A stretch of 64,000 bases of DNA from Alteromonas mediterranea DE (GTDB taxonomy: Bacteria; Pseudomonadota; Gammaproteobacteria; Enterobacterales; Alteromonadaceae): the NCBI RefSeq assembly GCF_000020585.3, contig NC_011138.3, forward strand, positions 2,520,322 to 2,584,321. Direction: 5' to 3'. Each line of letters opens with the position of its first letter. Position 1 is the stretch's first letter. Of this stretch, positions 53,941 to 63,610 are shown one piece after another. Below the pieces are notes generated by a model. It was not told the DNA's origin and ran no database searches. It was given only the letters and a program-made list of their open reading frames with translations. The translations under genes were made by a program, and so were the position numbers.

Positions 53941-55620
53941 CTACGCGTTTACCCACACAAGTTTTTCGGAGTAATCGCCTTGAATAATACCTTCGAAACG
54001 CTCTTCTAAAACGTGTCGTTTCACTTTCAACGTGGGTGTAAGTAAGTCGTTTTCAATACTCCACTCTTTTTTCATGACCACAACACGATCCATCACTTGA
54101 TGGCTTTCCAACTTAGCATTTATGGCATCAAAGGTTTTCTTAAGGCTCGATTCAATGCTTGCCTTATCTTTCTTGTGCGCCTCTTCGCTAAGCACTAGCA
54201 GAGCCACAGGTTGAGGAAGGTTTGTACCTGTTACACATACCTGCTCTACGATAGGGTTTTCCATAAACTTCGCTTCAATTGGCGCTGGCGTCACGTACTT
54301 GCCTTTAGCCGTTTTGAAGATGTCTTTTAAGCGGCCTGTGATTTTTACGTAACCATCAGCGTCGATCACCCCTTTATCGCCAGTACGCAAGTACCCATCT
54401 TCGGTAAACACTTCAGCGGTTTTTTCCGGCTCTAAGTAATATTCCAGCATATTACATGGCGACTTAACCTGTATCTCACCCTCTTCAGACGTTCGGATAT
54501 CTACGCCATCATAAGGCTTCCCAATGCAACCTATTTTATCGTGGCGGAACGGAACACTACCTGTGCCATAAGCACTGTTTTCGGTCATGCCCCACCCTTC
54601 AGAAATATTAATACCTATTTTAGCAAACCACTCGATTACGGCAGGCGCTAACGGTGCAGAACCACTGGCCCACAAACGCGCGTTGTTTATGCCTAAACCA
54701 TTGCGAATTTTTTTCGCTACAATTTTGTTGAGAATTGGAATTTTCAACAAGGTATCGAGTTTCTTTTGCGGCATTTTCGCTAGCACGCCCATTTGGAACT
54801 TCGTCCATAAACGGGGAACAGAAATAAATAGTGTTGGCTGACAATGCCCCACATCTCGCTGAAATGTAGCCAGGTCTTCGACAAAGTGAATCTTTCCACC
54901 GCTGTAATAGCTGGAAAGCTCTACAAGCACTCGTTCCGTGATATGCGCCAGAGGCAAGTAACTCATTGTACGGTCGTTTTCATTAATGCCGAGCTGGTCC
55001 AACGAGCGGCGAGCAGCCCAACAAGCAGTATTGTAGCTGTGTACTACGCCTTTTGGCTGACCTGTACTACCTGATGTATAGATAATGGTCATGATGTCGT
55101 CCATATCTGGTACAGGCGAATCTTTAATAGGCGCAATATCCATAAACTCAGCCCATTGTTGCTTGGTAGCAATGTTGGGGTAAGGAAACGCCACCGTTAG
55201 GTATTCAGTTGGAATAGACGCTACCTGCTCCGCGGTATTATCTAGCTTGCCCACAAAAAGTAACTGTACATCAGCGTGCTTTAATACGTATTGAACAGTG
55301 TCTGGCCCCGCCGTAGAGAAAATAGGCACCGAGACATGACCTGCCATCATTATGCCTAGGTCGGTAATAAACCATTCGGCGCAGTTTTTTGAAAAAATTC
55401 CAATTCGGCTACCTTGTGGAAAATTGAATTCACGCAGGCGGGCCGCTACCTTTCTGGCTTGTTCGGCGACTTGCTTCCACGTGTAATCGTGATATTCACC
55501 TTTAATAGGCTGGGTAAGGAATACATCGTTCCCACGGTTCTGTTCCCAGTGGTACAACATACTTAATGGCGATGTTATTACTTCCGTGGTATTTGCGTTT
55601 GCTGTCATGTCTAGCGGCAT
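53941..55620 (-). CDS. Long-chain acyl-CoA synthetase (AMP-binding)
   Basis: 559 residues of the ANL adenylating-enzyme family. The phosphate-binding loop TIIYTSGSTGQPKGVVHSY is near residue 180, SEGWGMTEN is the A5 motif, and LRTGDKGVIDADGYVKITGRLKDIFKTAKGKYV holds the hinge and C-terminal motif. The protein resembles FadD15-type long-chain fatty acid CoA ligases. It activates fatty acids for degradation or lipid synthesis. It stands alone, but functionally fits the acyl-CoA dehydrogenase operon at 6649-10692. The start is the only ATG near a plausible N-terminus. Confidence 0.9.
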   Translation of the reverse strand: MPLDMTANANTTEVITSPLSMLYHWEQNRGNDVFLTQPIKGEYHDYTWKQVAEQARKVAARLREFNFPQGSRIGIFSKNCAEWFITDLGIMMAGHVSVPIFSTAGPDTVQYVLKHADVQLLFVGKLDNTAEQVASIPTEYLTVAFPYPNIATKQQWAEFMDIAPIKDSPVPDMDDIMTIIYTSGSTGQPKGVVHSYNTACWAARRSLDQLGINENDRTMSYLPLAHITERVLVELSSYYSGGKIHFVEDLATFQRDVGHCQPTLFISVPRLWTKFQMGVLAKMPQKKLDTLLKIPILNKIVAKKIRNGLGINNARLWASGSAPLAPAVIEWFAKIGINISEGWGMTENSAYGTGSVPFRHDKIGCIGKPYDGVDIRTSEEGEIQVKSPCNMLEYYLEPEKTAEVFTEDGYLRTGDKGVIDADGYVKITGRLKDIFKTAKGKYVTPAPIEAKFMENPIVEQVCVTGTNLPQPVALLVLSEEAHKKDKASIESSLKKTFDAINAKLESHQVMDRVVVMKKEWSIENDLLTPTLKVKRHVLEERFEGIIQGDYSEKLVWVNA

Positions 55621-55839
55621 AGGTCACTCATATGTTGTTATAATGTAGCTCATTTTTACAATGATTTCACAGACTTCTAATAAGCCTTATTTTTTATTGA
55701 AAAACAAGCTTTTTAAACAAGCGTTTACATTCTATGCGACGAATGACGGGGCTTGAGCCCCTTAATTTAGTTTTCTTATAGATTGGGCTTTTGCATTTTT
55801 ATGGGCTTATTAGCTTAAAATCCCTGCCCATAAATGCCT

Positions 55840-58800
55840 TTATGACCAAGATTTAAACAGCAGCGGAGCCACCTCACTCGCCGTGCAGGGTTTGGCATAA
55901 AAATAACCTTGGTGGAAAAAACAGGCTTTATCGATTAACTCTTTTACCTGCTCTTGTGTCTCTACGCCTTCCGCTACGCAACTCATATTTAGATTACTAG
56001 CTAGCGTGATTGTTGTGGTTACTAAGGCTTCATTAGCATTTCCCGCCGCCATTTCGTTAACAAAACTTTTGTCTATTTTGAGTACGGATAGCGGATAGCG
56101 CTGCAAATAGCTTAACGATGAATAGCCCGTTCCAAAGTCATCTAACGCAAGGATAAACCCTTCCTTAACAAAGCGCTTTATCTGCCTTAACGCATTATCA
56201 CTGTCGTCCATAAGTACTCCTTCCGTAATTTCAAATCGGAAGGCCGATTTAGGAAGCTTAAACTCTTCAAGCACGCTCAGCACACCACCAAGATCAAACT
56301 CGGTTTTAAAGTGTAATGCAGATAGGTTAATGGAGACGTATCCGTTAAACCCTTGCTCGTACCACTGTGATAAGTCTTCGGCTGCTCTGCGCATCGCTTG
56401 CCGCGTCACTTCTATAATGTACTTAAGCTCTTCGAGAACAGGAATAAACTGATCTGGGTAGAGCGGTTCATCGTTTAGCTTTCCACGTAATAGTAGCTCT
56501 ACGCCTATTGTCGTGTTGGTACGGGCATCAATGATTGGCTGGTAGTGATTAAAGAAGCAATCATCTGAGTAGGCACGTTTTACCTTATTCTCTAGCAACA
56601 GACGCGTTTTCGCCCGTTCGTTCATATCACGGGTAAAGTAAGTAAAGCCGCTAAGGGCATCTTTTTTCGCGCTATACATGGCAACGTCGGCCTGCTTTAT
56701 CAATTCAGCAGGTTCAGAGGCATCCTCTGGATAAAATGCCACGCCAATGCTACAAGAAACACGAAGTACTTCTTCTGCTAACGAGATGGGTGTTTCAACC
56801 GATTCAATTATTTGCCCTACAAAAGAGCTTAAATCGTCGTCATTTAGCACTTCTTCAATAACAATGACAAATTCATCTCCACCTAACCGCGCAACCGTAC
56901 CCGACTCGGCCACCAAATTTCTCATTCGATTGGCAACGATGCGCAATAGCTTATCGCCGTAGTCATGACCTAGCGAGTCGTTAATGCCTTTAAACCTGTC
57001 TAGGTCTACAAACATCACGGCTACGCGATGCTTATTGTGACGAGCAAGCCCAATAGCATGCTCTAGCCTATCGAGTAACAAAGTACGGTTAACCAACCCG
57101 GTTAAGCTGTCGTAGGTGGCTATTTTCAGTAATTTACGTTCAGCATTTTTTTGTTCAGTGATATCTGAGATAACAATTAGGTAATGGTCGGCTGCATTGC
57201 TTTCGCCGCTTACTGCTGTGATATCAATTAGTACATCGTAACGTTTACCGTCAGCGCCATCGATAACCGCCTCGTCTTTCCAAAAGTCACCGCCTTGCAT
57301 CTCAGGAAGTTTTCCAGACAGCTGGCGATTTAAGTTCGGATAGCGCATATACAACTTAGCGAGTTGCTTGGGTAAGGGCTCTTTATTGTTAAAACCAAAT
57401 ACTTGTTCGAAAGCAGGGTTAGCTGCGACTAAGCGCTTTTCTTTATCGAAAATTAATACCCAATCGCGGGTTTGTCTGAAGGCATCGCTAAATAGCGTAA
57501 CCTGTTGTTTCGCCTTTTGTAATTTGAACAACTGACGCTGTCTGGAGAGTAAATAAGCGACGAATAAGCCAATAACAAGCGTTGCATAAATAGTGTAAGC
57601 CAACGGTGAGCGCAGCGGCGCATAGGGCATAGAAAGAGTTATCTCGGCCGGTAACACGTTAAAATCGAAGCTGCCCGGGGTGGGTACCACAGAGAAGACG
57701 TAATCGCCGGGCGATATGTTGGTAAACGTAATTTTCGCGTCTTCCGTAACCCCTTCGGTCGCCACTTTGTCGCCATTTAATAACTTGTAATAGTATTTAA
57801 CTTTCCCGACGCCCGACATAGTCAACGAAGAAAAGTGGATAGTTAAACCATAATCTTCGTAGTTTAAGTCGAAGTGGTGCCCATTTAAGTTCCTTAAGGG
57901 TTGATTCAATACTCGATTGTCTACCGCCACTTCAGTAATCGCGGTTTGCTTACCAAGTAAACTCCCTTCAGGCTCTAAACTTTCTAATTGTGACGGAGAA
58001 AAAACCACAGCCCCGCTTGTAGAGCCGTAGGCGAGTCGCCCGTCTTTCAACTTAATTGAAGCACCTTGATTAAACTCGGACACGCTAAGTTCGCGGCCAT
58101 AAATAAAGTTTTTAATTTGGCCTGTTGATGGGTCGTATTTATGTAGCCCCTTATGCGAGCTGAACCAAATATTGCCAGACTCATCTTTTTGCAGCCCATA
58201 AACAATGTTTGAAAGTAATATGTTGCTGTCATTTAAGTTGTAAAGGGGTTCAAAGGTATCAGCGTCTACGCCAATTAACCCCACGCCGCTATAAGCAAGC
58301 CACAACACACCTAAATCGTCGATTACCCAAGAACCAATAGAGCGGTCCCTTCCTCGATGAACCTCAGAGAAACGGTATACGATTTCGTGCTGGCTCGTCT
58401 CTGGATTAATTAACCACAACCCACCCTCTGTTGCGAAAAACAACCTTTTTTGGTGATACTCAGACTCGCCTAAAAACCCGTAGGAGAAATTAATATCGAA
58501 AACACGAGGGTCGAGCTGTAACGACGAAATTGATTTTTCGGCGATGTCATATTTCCAATAACCTTCATTGCCAATAAAATACAGTTGGCCGTTGCTAGAG
58601 AGCGTCGCGCCCGGACCATAAGCATCGAAAACGCTGCTATCACCACCGTTTGCTATCTCTGGCCGTTTTGCTTCACCGCTATTTGGGTTAAAAATACGTA
58701 TACCATCATAGGTCTCAAGAAATATTGTTCCGTCCGGGCCAGGTATAATACCATCGACTGCGCCATCGCCTGCTATCGCATATTCACTGTTTGAATACAG

Positions 58801-60018
58801 GTATTTTTCAGCGCTTTTGGCCAAAAAGTCGTAATGATTTAGCCCGTTTTCTGTGCCTAGCCAAAGTTTATTTGGCTCTGTCTCTGCGAACGTCCATATA
58901 ACATGGCTAGTAAGAACGTCGTTACCGACAGAGCGCTCGTTTTGTATCGCAAAGATATTTGCGCTTTTAGTGCCGAAATACAACGCGCCTGCGTAGACCG
59001 AACTTAGCCACAAGTTATCAGATTCGTCTTTGGCAATTGCCGCAATCTTTTTGTTTGATATTTCTGTTAAGCCGTTATTAGGCTCAAGAATATGTTCGTA
59101 TTGCCAGCCATCATTTGCTGACCAGGTTAATTGATAAAGCCCCTTGTTAGTGCCCATCCAAAAAGCATCATCTTTATGCTGTACTAGCGTCCAAACGTTT
59201 CTATCTGCGACTACTTGCGTAAATACATGTTCTTTTTCGCCACGTACCTGCTGAAGGAAATCCTGTTTATTCGCTACAAAGACACCCAAAACAGTGGAAA
59301 TCCACACTCTACCGCTATCGTCTTCCAACAAAAACTTGGCATTTAAGTTATCCAAGTTGGCGGGAATATCGCCAAGATAGTCTAACTCTTTAAGCGGCTG
59401 CCCGATGTCGTTAACATTTTTGGTGTAGACGCCGTCAGTGGTTGCTACCACTAAGATATCTTCAACCGTTATCGCTGCCCGAATGGCTTGCTTATTGTCG
59501 AGCAACGTTTCGGGTAATTTAGCTAAGGTTTCAAGGGTGTCTGTCTGTGTATTGAACCGCTGTACTTCTTCGCTCAGCGCAATAATTAACTGCGTATCGC
59601 TCTGCCAATGGAAGGTTTCACCGTGCTGCACAAAACCTTCTAAATCGCGAAAGTCAGTAGGTTCGATTTGTACGACTTCTTGTGATTCTAAATCGAGGTA
59701 ATACACACCTCGGCCGTAAACACTAAACCAAAGCGCCTCTTCACCCTGTAGTGCTAAACGGTAGATTGAAGCGTCGAAAAGTAGGTTGTCCGGCCCAGCA
59801 ACACGCTTCGTTCTAATGCCATCCCAACGAACCAACCCACCGTCTGTCGCTATCCAAACAAATCCGTCGCTATTGATGACAATATCGTTGACGATATCCT
59901 GGGGAAGTCCGTTCTTTGTCGACAGTGATTGGAATACAGGGTTAGACAGCCGAGGCGCCGCCACCGCTTGCGTCGCGGTGATTGCCATCAGCAAAAATAA
60001 GTAAGCAAAACGTCTCAT
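55840..60018 (-). CDS. Periplasmic beta-propeller sensor with PAS, GGDEF and EAL domains
   Basis: 1392 residues. Signal peptide at 1-20. A long periplasmic two-component-regulator-propeller part follows, with many repeats of the GVVWIATDGGLVRWDG and NLWLSSVYAGALYFG type, then a YYY-like domain (about 690-790). Next come one membrane helix (about 805-828), a PAS domain (about 840-950), GGDEF (motif ARLGGDEFVIVIEEV near 1044) and EAL. The GGDEF motif is intact, so diguanylate cyclase activity is likely. In the EAL domain the signature reads ELLLRG rather than EALLRW, but DDFGTGYSSLSYLQRYPL and VAEGVETQEQ are kept, so phosphodiesterase activity is possible. It should couple an external signal to c-di-GMP level. 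It is monocistronic. Confidence 0.92.
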   Translation of the reverse strand: MRRFAYLFLLMAITATQAVAAPRLSNPVFQSLSTKNGLPQDIVNDIVINSDGFVWIATDGGLVRWDGIRTKRVAGPDNLLFDASIYRLALQGEEALWFSVYGRGVYYLDLESQEVVQIEPTDFRDLEGFVQHGETFHWQSDTQLIIALSEEVQRFNTQTDTLETLAKLPETLLDNKQAIRAAITVEDILVVATTDGVYTKNVNDIGQPLKELDYLGDIPANLDNLNAKFLLEDDSGRVWISTVLGVFVANKQDFLQQVRGEKEHVFTQVVADRNVWTLVQHKDDAFWMGTNKGLYQLTWSANDGWQYEHILEPNNGLTEISNKKIAAIAKDESDNLWLSSVYAGALYFGTKSANIFAIQNERSVGNDVLTSHVIWTFAETEPNKLWLGTENGLNHYDFLAKSAEKYLYSNSEYAIAGDGAVDGIIPGPDGTIFLETYDGIRIFNPNSGEAKRPEIANGGDSSVFDAYGPGATLSSNGQLYFIGNEGYWKYDIAEKSISSLQLDPRVFDINFSYGFLGESEYHQKRLFFATEGGLWLINPETSQHEIVYRFSEVHRGRDRSIGSWVIDDLGVLWLAYSGVGLIGVDADTFEPLYNLNDSNILLSNIVYGLQKDESGNIWFSSHKGLHKYDPSTGQIKNFIYGRELSVSEFNQGASIKLKDGRLAYGSTSGAVVFSPSQLESLEPEGSLLGKQTAITEVAVDNRVLNQPLRNLNGHHFDLNYEDYGLTIHFSSLTMSGVGKVKYYYKLLNGDKVATEGVTEDAKITFTNISPGDYVFSVVPTPGSFDFNVLPAEITLSMPYAPLRSPLAYTIYATLVIGLFVAYLLSRQRQLFKLQKAKQQVTLFSDAFRQTRDWVLIFDKEKRLVAANPAFEQVFGFNNKEPLPKQLAKLYMRYPNLNRQLSGKLPEMQGGDFWKDEAVIDGADGKRYDVLIDITAVSGESNAADHYLIVISDITEQKNAERKLLKIATYDSLTGLVNRTLLLDRLEHAIGLARHNKHRVAVMFVDLDRFKGINDSLGHDYGDKLLRIVANRMRNLVAESGTVARLGGDEFVIVIEEVLNDDDLSSFVGQIIESVETPISLAEEVLRVSCSIGVAFYPEDASEPAELIKQADVAMYSAKKDALSGFTYFTRDMNERAKTRLLLENKVKRAYSDDCFFNHYQPIIDARTNTTIGVELLLRGKLNDEPLYPDQFIPVLEELKYIIEVTRQAMRRAAEDLSQWYEQGFNGYVSINLSALHFKTEFDLGGVLSVLEEFKLPKSAFRFEITEGVLMDDSDNALRQIKRFVKEGFILALDDFGTGYSSLSYLQRYPLSVLKIDKSFVNEMAAGNANEALVTTTITLASNLNMSCVAEGVETQEQVKELIDKACFFHQGYFYAKPCTASEVAPLLFKSWS

Positions 60019-60230
60019 TGGGAATGGGTCGCACGTTTGAAATTGTTATTATAAGTCTAAGTGTAACAGAATGTTTGAAACTTGGGCAGTTTCATAACTA
60101 AGGTTTAACACAGAAGTTATTAGCGACTATCGTATTGATAATAATGGGCTATTTTTGCAATTTACGGGTGGTGCTATGTACTAAAGATCTGCAGCTCTAC
60201 GCCTTGCGCTATCTTTTAACTTCGATGTGG

Positions 60231-61616
60231 TTAATCTTGTTGAACGGGGATCCGGCCCACCGGGATAACCTGTCTTCTAATACTTGGCTGCGGCGCTAAC
60301 CGGTACAAGTCGCCGTTTTGCCCTACATAATGTTTTGAAACACCACTCGCTTTCGCAATATCTGCGTGAGCCTTAAGGTGTGAATGCTCACCATGGACCG
60401 GAATAGCAATCTCAGGCTTGACCCAGTGATACATAAGTTTGAGCTCTTCTTCACAAGGGTGACCGCTTGCGTGAATTGGCAATGTGCTATCCTCGCTATG
60501 GATAACTGCCACTCCTTTTGCCGCCAACGCTTTGCTTAACCGCTCTACACTTTCTTCATTGCCCGGTATGACTATTGAGGAAAATAATACGGTATCTCCT
60601 TTTTCCAGCTGTAAATGCGGATGGCAGTCTTTTGCTAGTCGTGCCAGCGCGGTATTTTTCTCCCCTTGACTACCTGTAGCCACTGCAAGTACTTCGTGAG
60701 GAGGTAAGTAGCCTAAATGCTGAGGATCGGTAATTGGCAAGTCATCGGGCCAAATACCCTGTTGCTTCGCAATACCGTACATGTTCATAAGCGAACGGCC
60801 ATACAGCGCCATGTACCGCTTAGTCTTTTTTGCCACTTTGGCTATTGAAATAAGCCTCGCAATATTACTGCCGAAACAACCTACCACCACCCTACCTTTT
60901 ATAGGAGCAATTGTGCTCAGCAATCCGTCGTAGCAATTTCTTTCGGAAATAGAAAAGCCAGGTTTGGGGGCATTAGTAGAATCTCCCACCATGGCGAGAA
61001 TATTTTCTCTACCTAATTGCTTATACAGATTTACATCAAACGGCAAGCCTGTGATGGGGTTAGCATCAATTTTCCAATCTGCGGTATGAAGGACAGTACC
61101 TACCGGCGTCGCAATTTTAAGGGCAAATGGTTCAGGCAACGAATGAGTAATGGCAAGCCAGTTAACGCTAAAAGGCCCAATTTGAAGGGTATCACCTGCA
61201 TCTACTTCTATTATCGGCACCCGGTTTGCCAATTTACTTCTTGCCAGCTTGCGCCTTAGTACCTCAGCGGTAAATGACGTTGTATAAATCGGCGTTTTAA
61301 ACCTTTCCCACAAGTAAGGAATAGCGCCCACGTGATCTTCGTGAGCATGAGTGATAACAATCCCCGCTAACGCGTCTTTTTGATTTGCAATAAAGGAAGG
61401 GTCTGGCGCAACCACACGATGTGTTGCGCCTTCAGATTCAGTGGAACCAATATTGCTGCCCTTTTTATAGGCTGGAACGAGAGGCTCGTCAAACGATACA
61501 CCGCAGTCCACCATTAACCAACGGCCATTGTGGCCGTACAAGTTGAGATTCATCCCTATTTCGCCAGTGCCCCCTAAGGGAACAAACCACAAGTCGTCAA
61601 TAGTTGGGTGCAACAA
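60231..61616 (-). CDS. Ribonuclease J-like metallo-beta-lactamase nuclease
   Basis: 461 residues of the metallo-beta-lactamase/beta-CASP family. The N-terminus LWFVPLGGTGEIGMNLNLYG and the metal motif HAHEDHVGAIP (His90, His92, Asp94, His95) match RNase J. The beta-CASP region has MVGDSTNAPKPGFSISE and VATGSQGEKNTALARLA, and IPVHGEHSHLKAHADIAKASG follows. It is shorter than typical RNase J (about 550), with the C-terminal domain missing. The TTG start is the best available; the ribosome-binding site is weak. Probable role: RNA processing or decay. RNase J is uncommon in gammaproteobacteria, which rely on RNase E. Confidence 0.85.
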   Translation of the reverse strand: MLHPTIDDLWFVPLGGTGEIGMNLNLYGHNGRWLMVDCGVSFDEPLVPAYKKGSNIGSTESEGATHRVVAPDPSFIANQKDALAGIVITHAHEDHVGAIPYLWERFKTPIYTTSFTAEVLRRKLARSKLANRVPIIEVDAGDTLQIGPFSVNWLAITHSLPEPFALKIATPVGTVLHTADWKIDANPITGLPFDVNLYKQLGRENILAMVGDSTNAPKPGFSISERNCYDGLLSTIAPIKGRVVVGCFGSNIARLISIAKVAKKTKRYMALYGRSLMNMYGIAKQQGIWPDDLPITDPQHLGYLPPHEVLAVATGSQGEKNTALARLAKDCHPHLQLEKGDTVLFSSIVIPGNEESVERLSKALAAKGVAVIHSEDSTLPIHASGHPCEEELKLMYHWVKPEIAIPVHGEHSHLKAHADIAKASGVSKHYVGQNGDLYRLAPQPSIRRQVIPVGRIPVQQD

Positions 61617-61684
61617 AATTGATATTACCTTTGATTAAAATAAAGCGAAGTAAAGAGATCGAAAACCGGTTTACAGGGCCACCG

Positions 61685-61918
61685 CTACTCGTGAAGCTCT
61701 ATGTTAAGTTGATCAATGACTTCGGCCCAAGCGGCATCTTCAACAATGGCGTCTTTTAAGAAAGCAGCTTGGCTCTCATTCCAGTAAGGGGCTTCGTGAA
61801 GATGTTGGCTCTTGTTTAGACCGCGATGTGTCTCGAAAAACTCGGCAATTTCTTCATCTGAACTACCTAAGCCAAGTTGACTAAACAAGCTATTCATTGT
61901 GGGTTGCTCGGTAAACAT
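61685..61918 (-). CDS. DUF2789 family protein
   Basis: 77 residues. MNSLFSQLGLGSSDEEIAEF, HLHEAPYWNESQAAFLKDAI and WAEVIDQLNIEL are close to DUF2789, a short all-helical family of unknown function in proteobacteria. A strong AAGGAGG site (61923-61929, minus strand) lies five bases before the ATG. It may share a message with the RNase J-like gene downstream, 68 bases away. Confidence 0.85.
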   Translation of the reverse strand: MFTEQPTMNSLFSQLGLGSSDEEIAEFFETHRGLNKSQHLHEAPYWNESQAAFLKDAIVEDAAWAEVIDQLNIELHE

Positions 61919-62061
61919 AACGCCTCCTTGATACTATAGAGATAGGGAGTACTTATTAAGCGTCGCTGGCGTATTTAAACCGGTGTTCAAATTTCCATAA
62001 TAAAGCAGCCTTACACTCCCTGCTTAATGTTTACCGAAGCAAAAGCCTCTAAGATCACACG

Positions 62062-62412
62062 CTATAAATACTCTGCGAACTCTTCAGGTGTAATCACCTC
62101 ACCTTCTTCTGCAGGTACCGGACATACTATAACCATTAGCTCATCTTGCGTCATTCCTGGTACCCATTTCGTTAAAAATTCCTGTGTGGTTAACTCCATA
62201 GCCTCGCAGTGAGCCCAATCTTCAGTGGCCCACAGTAGTGCTAGCTCAGCGTCAGGCCATACAGGTACGCCGTCTTCTTCATCGGTTGTCAGCATCACGC
62301 AGCCATGCTCATCTTTTAAAATGAATAATTTTTCTTCGGCTTTTATTGTAGCTAAGCTCGCTTCTAGGCGTTGAAAGGCATTTTTTTCTAATAATGGGTG
62401 TAATTGTGACAT
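62062..62412 (-). CDS. DUF2750 family protein
   Basis: 116 residues, acidic and soluble. EEKLFILKDEHGCVMLTTDEEDGVPVWPDAELALLWATEDW and FLTKWVPGMTQDELMVIVCP are the DUF2750 signature. The family has no established function. No signal peptide or membrane segment. It lies between DUF2789 and hdfR with gaps of 143 and 73 bases, so linkage is uncertain. Confidence 0.85.
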   Translation of the reverse strand: MSQLHPLLEKNAFQRLEASLATIKAEEKLFILKDEHGCVMLTTDEEDGVPVWPDAELALLWATEDWAHCEAMELTTQEFLTKWVPGMTQDELMVIVCPVPAEEGEVITPEEFAEYL

Positions 62413-62485
62413 AAGGTTCTCACTTAAATTCTGTCTTTTGCAGGCGCGATAGGCACATCATGCAAATTTCGTTTACTGGTCGCAG

Positions 62486-63316
62486 TTAGTACGCGGTAGA
62501 TACGCTGTCAATAATTTCAGCTAAACCTACGCGTCTCACTTGCTTCATGCTATGTACGTATACTTTTAGCGATACGTTTTCTACTGCCTTTATTTTCGTC
62601 ACCTTTATATGTTGCGGTAACTGCTTTTCAACGTGGATTGGCAAAACAGCTACGCCCCCCTCGCTTTGCAAATTGTTTAGTGCAAGATTAAGTGAATTTG
62701 TTCTCAACTTGGCGTCGCGCAGTTGAGGGTAAGCTGTCAGTAACCAATCTCTTGCTTTGGTTCCCCAATCAATAGCCACAAAGTCTGCCGCATCAATGGT
62801 ATCGGATGTCTCTCCAATGCGATAAAGCGCTAACTCTTGTTCTAGTAAAACCTCACTGTTTACTTCTTCTGACTTAAGCGGTTCGGTGGAAAAAGAAAGA
62901 TCGGTTACACGCTCATGAAGTTGTCTGGACAAGCTATCGAGCGTAAGTACTTCGGCTTTCACTGACCAATCGGGAAATGTACTGTGCAAGTGACTTAACA
63001 TTTGGGGTAATAATAACTCGCTCGCTAGTTGTGTGGCGCCGCACACAACATATTCAGATGACTGAATTTGTAGCTCTTGTTTTGCCTCGTTTAGCGTCGC
63101 GCAAAGCTGTCGAGCGTAGGGCAATAATTTTTCGCCCGATTGAGTAAGCTGGATACTATTTCTTTGCCTTATGAACAACGTGGTATGAAAGTACTCTTCA
63201 AGTAACTTTATGCGAGCGCTTACGGCAGACTGAGTGAGGTAAAGATTCTCTGCGGCTTTACCAAAGTGACGGGTTTTTGCCACTTCTATAAACGTGGTGA
63301 GAAAGCGTATATCCAT
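62486..63316 (-). CDS. hdfR: HdfR-type LysR family transcriptional regulator
   Basis: 276 residues, the usual length for LysR-type regulators. The N-terminal helix-turn-helix FIEVAKTRHFGKAAENLYLTQSAVSARIKLLE is very close to HdfR (E. coli), and the RQRNSIQLTQSGEKLLPYARQL segment follows. The remainder is the effector-binding domain. HdfR in E. coli represses flhDC and acts at other genes; its targets here are unknown. It is not MetR, so it is not the predicted mesX activator. Confidence 0.88.
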   Translation of the reverse strand: MDIRFLTTFIEVAKTRHFGKAAENLYLTQSAVSARIKLLEEYFHTTLFIRQRNSIQLTQSGEKLLPYARQLCATLNEAKQELQIQSSEYVVCGATQLASELLLPQMLSHLHSTFPDWSVKAEVLTLDSLSRQLHERVTDLSFSTEPLKSEEVNSEVLLEQELALYRIGETSDTIDAADFVAIDWGTKARDWLLTAYPQLRDAKLRTNSLNLALNNLQSEGGVAVLPIHVEKQLPQHIKVTKIKAVENVSLKVYVHSMKQVRRVGLAEIIDSVSTAY

Positions 63317-63390
63317 GCTTGTTGTACAACCAAATCAAAGTAAAACTAAGTTGACACAGATAATACGGCAAGTAAACACAAAAGCACAGA

Positions 63391-63415
63391 AGCGTACCGT
63401 TCGTAACGGTACGCT
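63391..63415. terminator. Hairpin between hdfR and the small basic gene
   Basis: AGCGTACCGTT (63391-63401) / AACGGTACGCT (63405-63415): an 11-bp perfect stem with a three-base loop, followed on the plus strand by TTATT. It probably terminates the small gene at 63443, though its T run on that strand is poor. Confidence 0.6.
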
Positions 63416-63442
63416 TTATTAAAATTTCACCAACTCGACGAA

Positions 63443-63610
63443 TTAATACTCTTCTTGGTGCAGGCGACGCTGTTTATCACGACGTTGCAGGTCACGCTTT
63501 TGCTTTGCCTTCACATCGCTATGACGTTTAGCATTTGGCTTTTTAGCGTGAAAACCTTCGTCTTCTACCGAGTCCCATTCTTCACGCTGGTAACGATAGT
63601 CTTTGCTCAT
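63443..63610 (-). CDS. Small, very basic protein of unknown function
   Basis: 55 residues, read directly from the sequence: MSKDYRYQREEWDSVEDEGF, then a highly basic stretch with KRHSDVKAKQKRDLQRRDKQ, ending HQEEY. About a third of residues are Lys, Arg or His. There is no signal peptide. The codon use and clean ATG-to-TAA frame support a real gene, although the ribosome-binding site is modest. The basic charge suggests RNA or DNA binding, which is only inference. It lies just upstream of hdfR in the same direction, but the hairpin at 63391 separates them. Confidence 0.7.
   Translation of the reverse strand: MSKDYRYQREEWDSVEDEGFHAKKPNAKRHSDVKAKQKRDLQRRDKQRRLHQEEY

Noticed and set aside
62486..63316. 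LysR gene as MetR for the mesX operator
   Set aside because: The DNA-binding region matches HdfR closely, and the gene is nearly 30 kb away.
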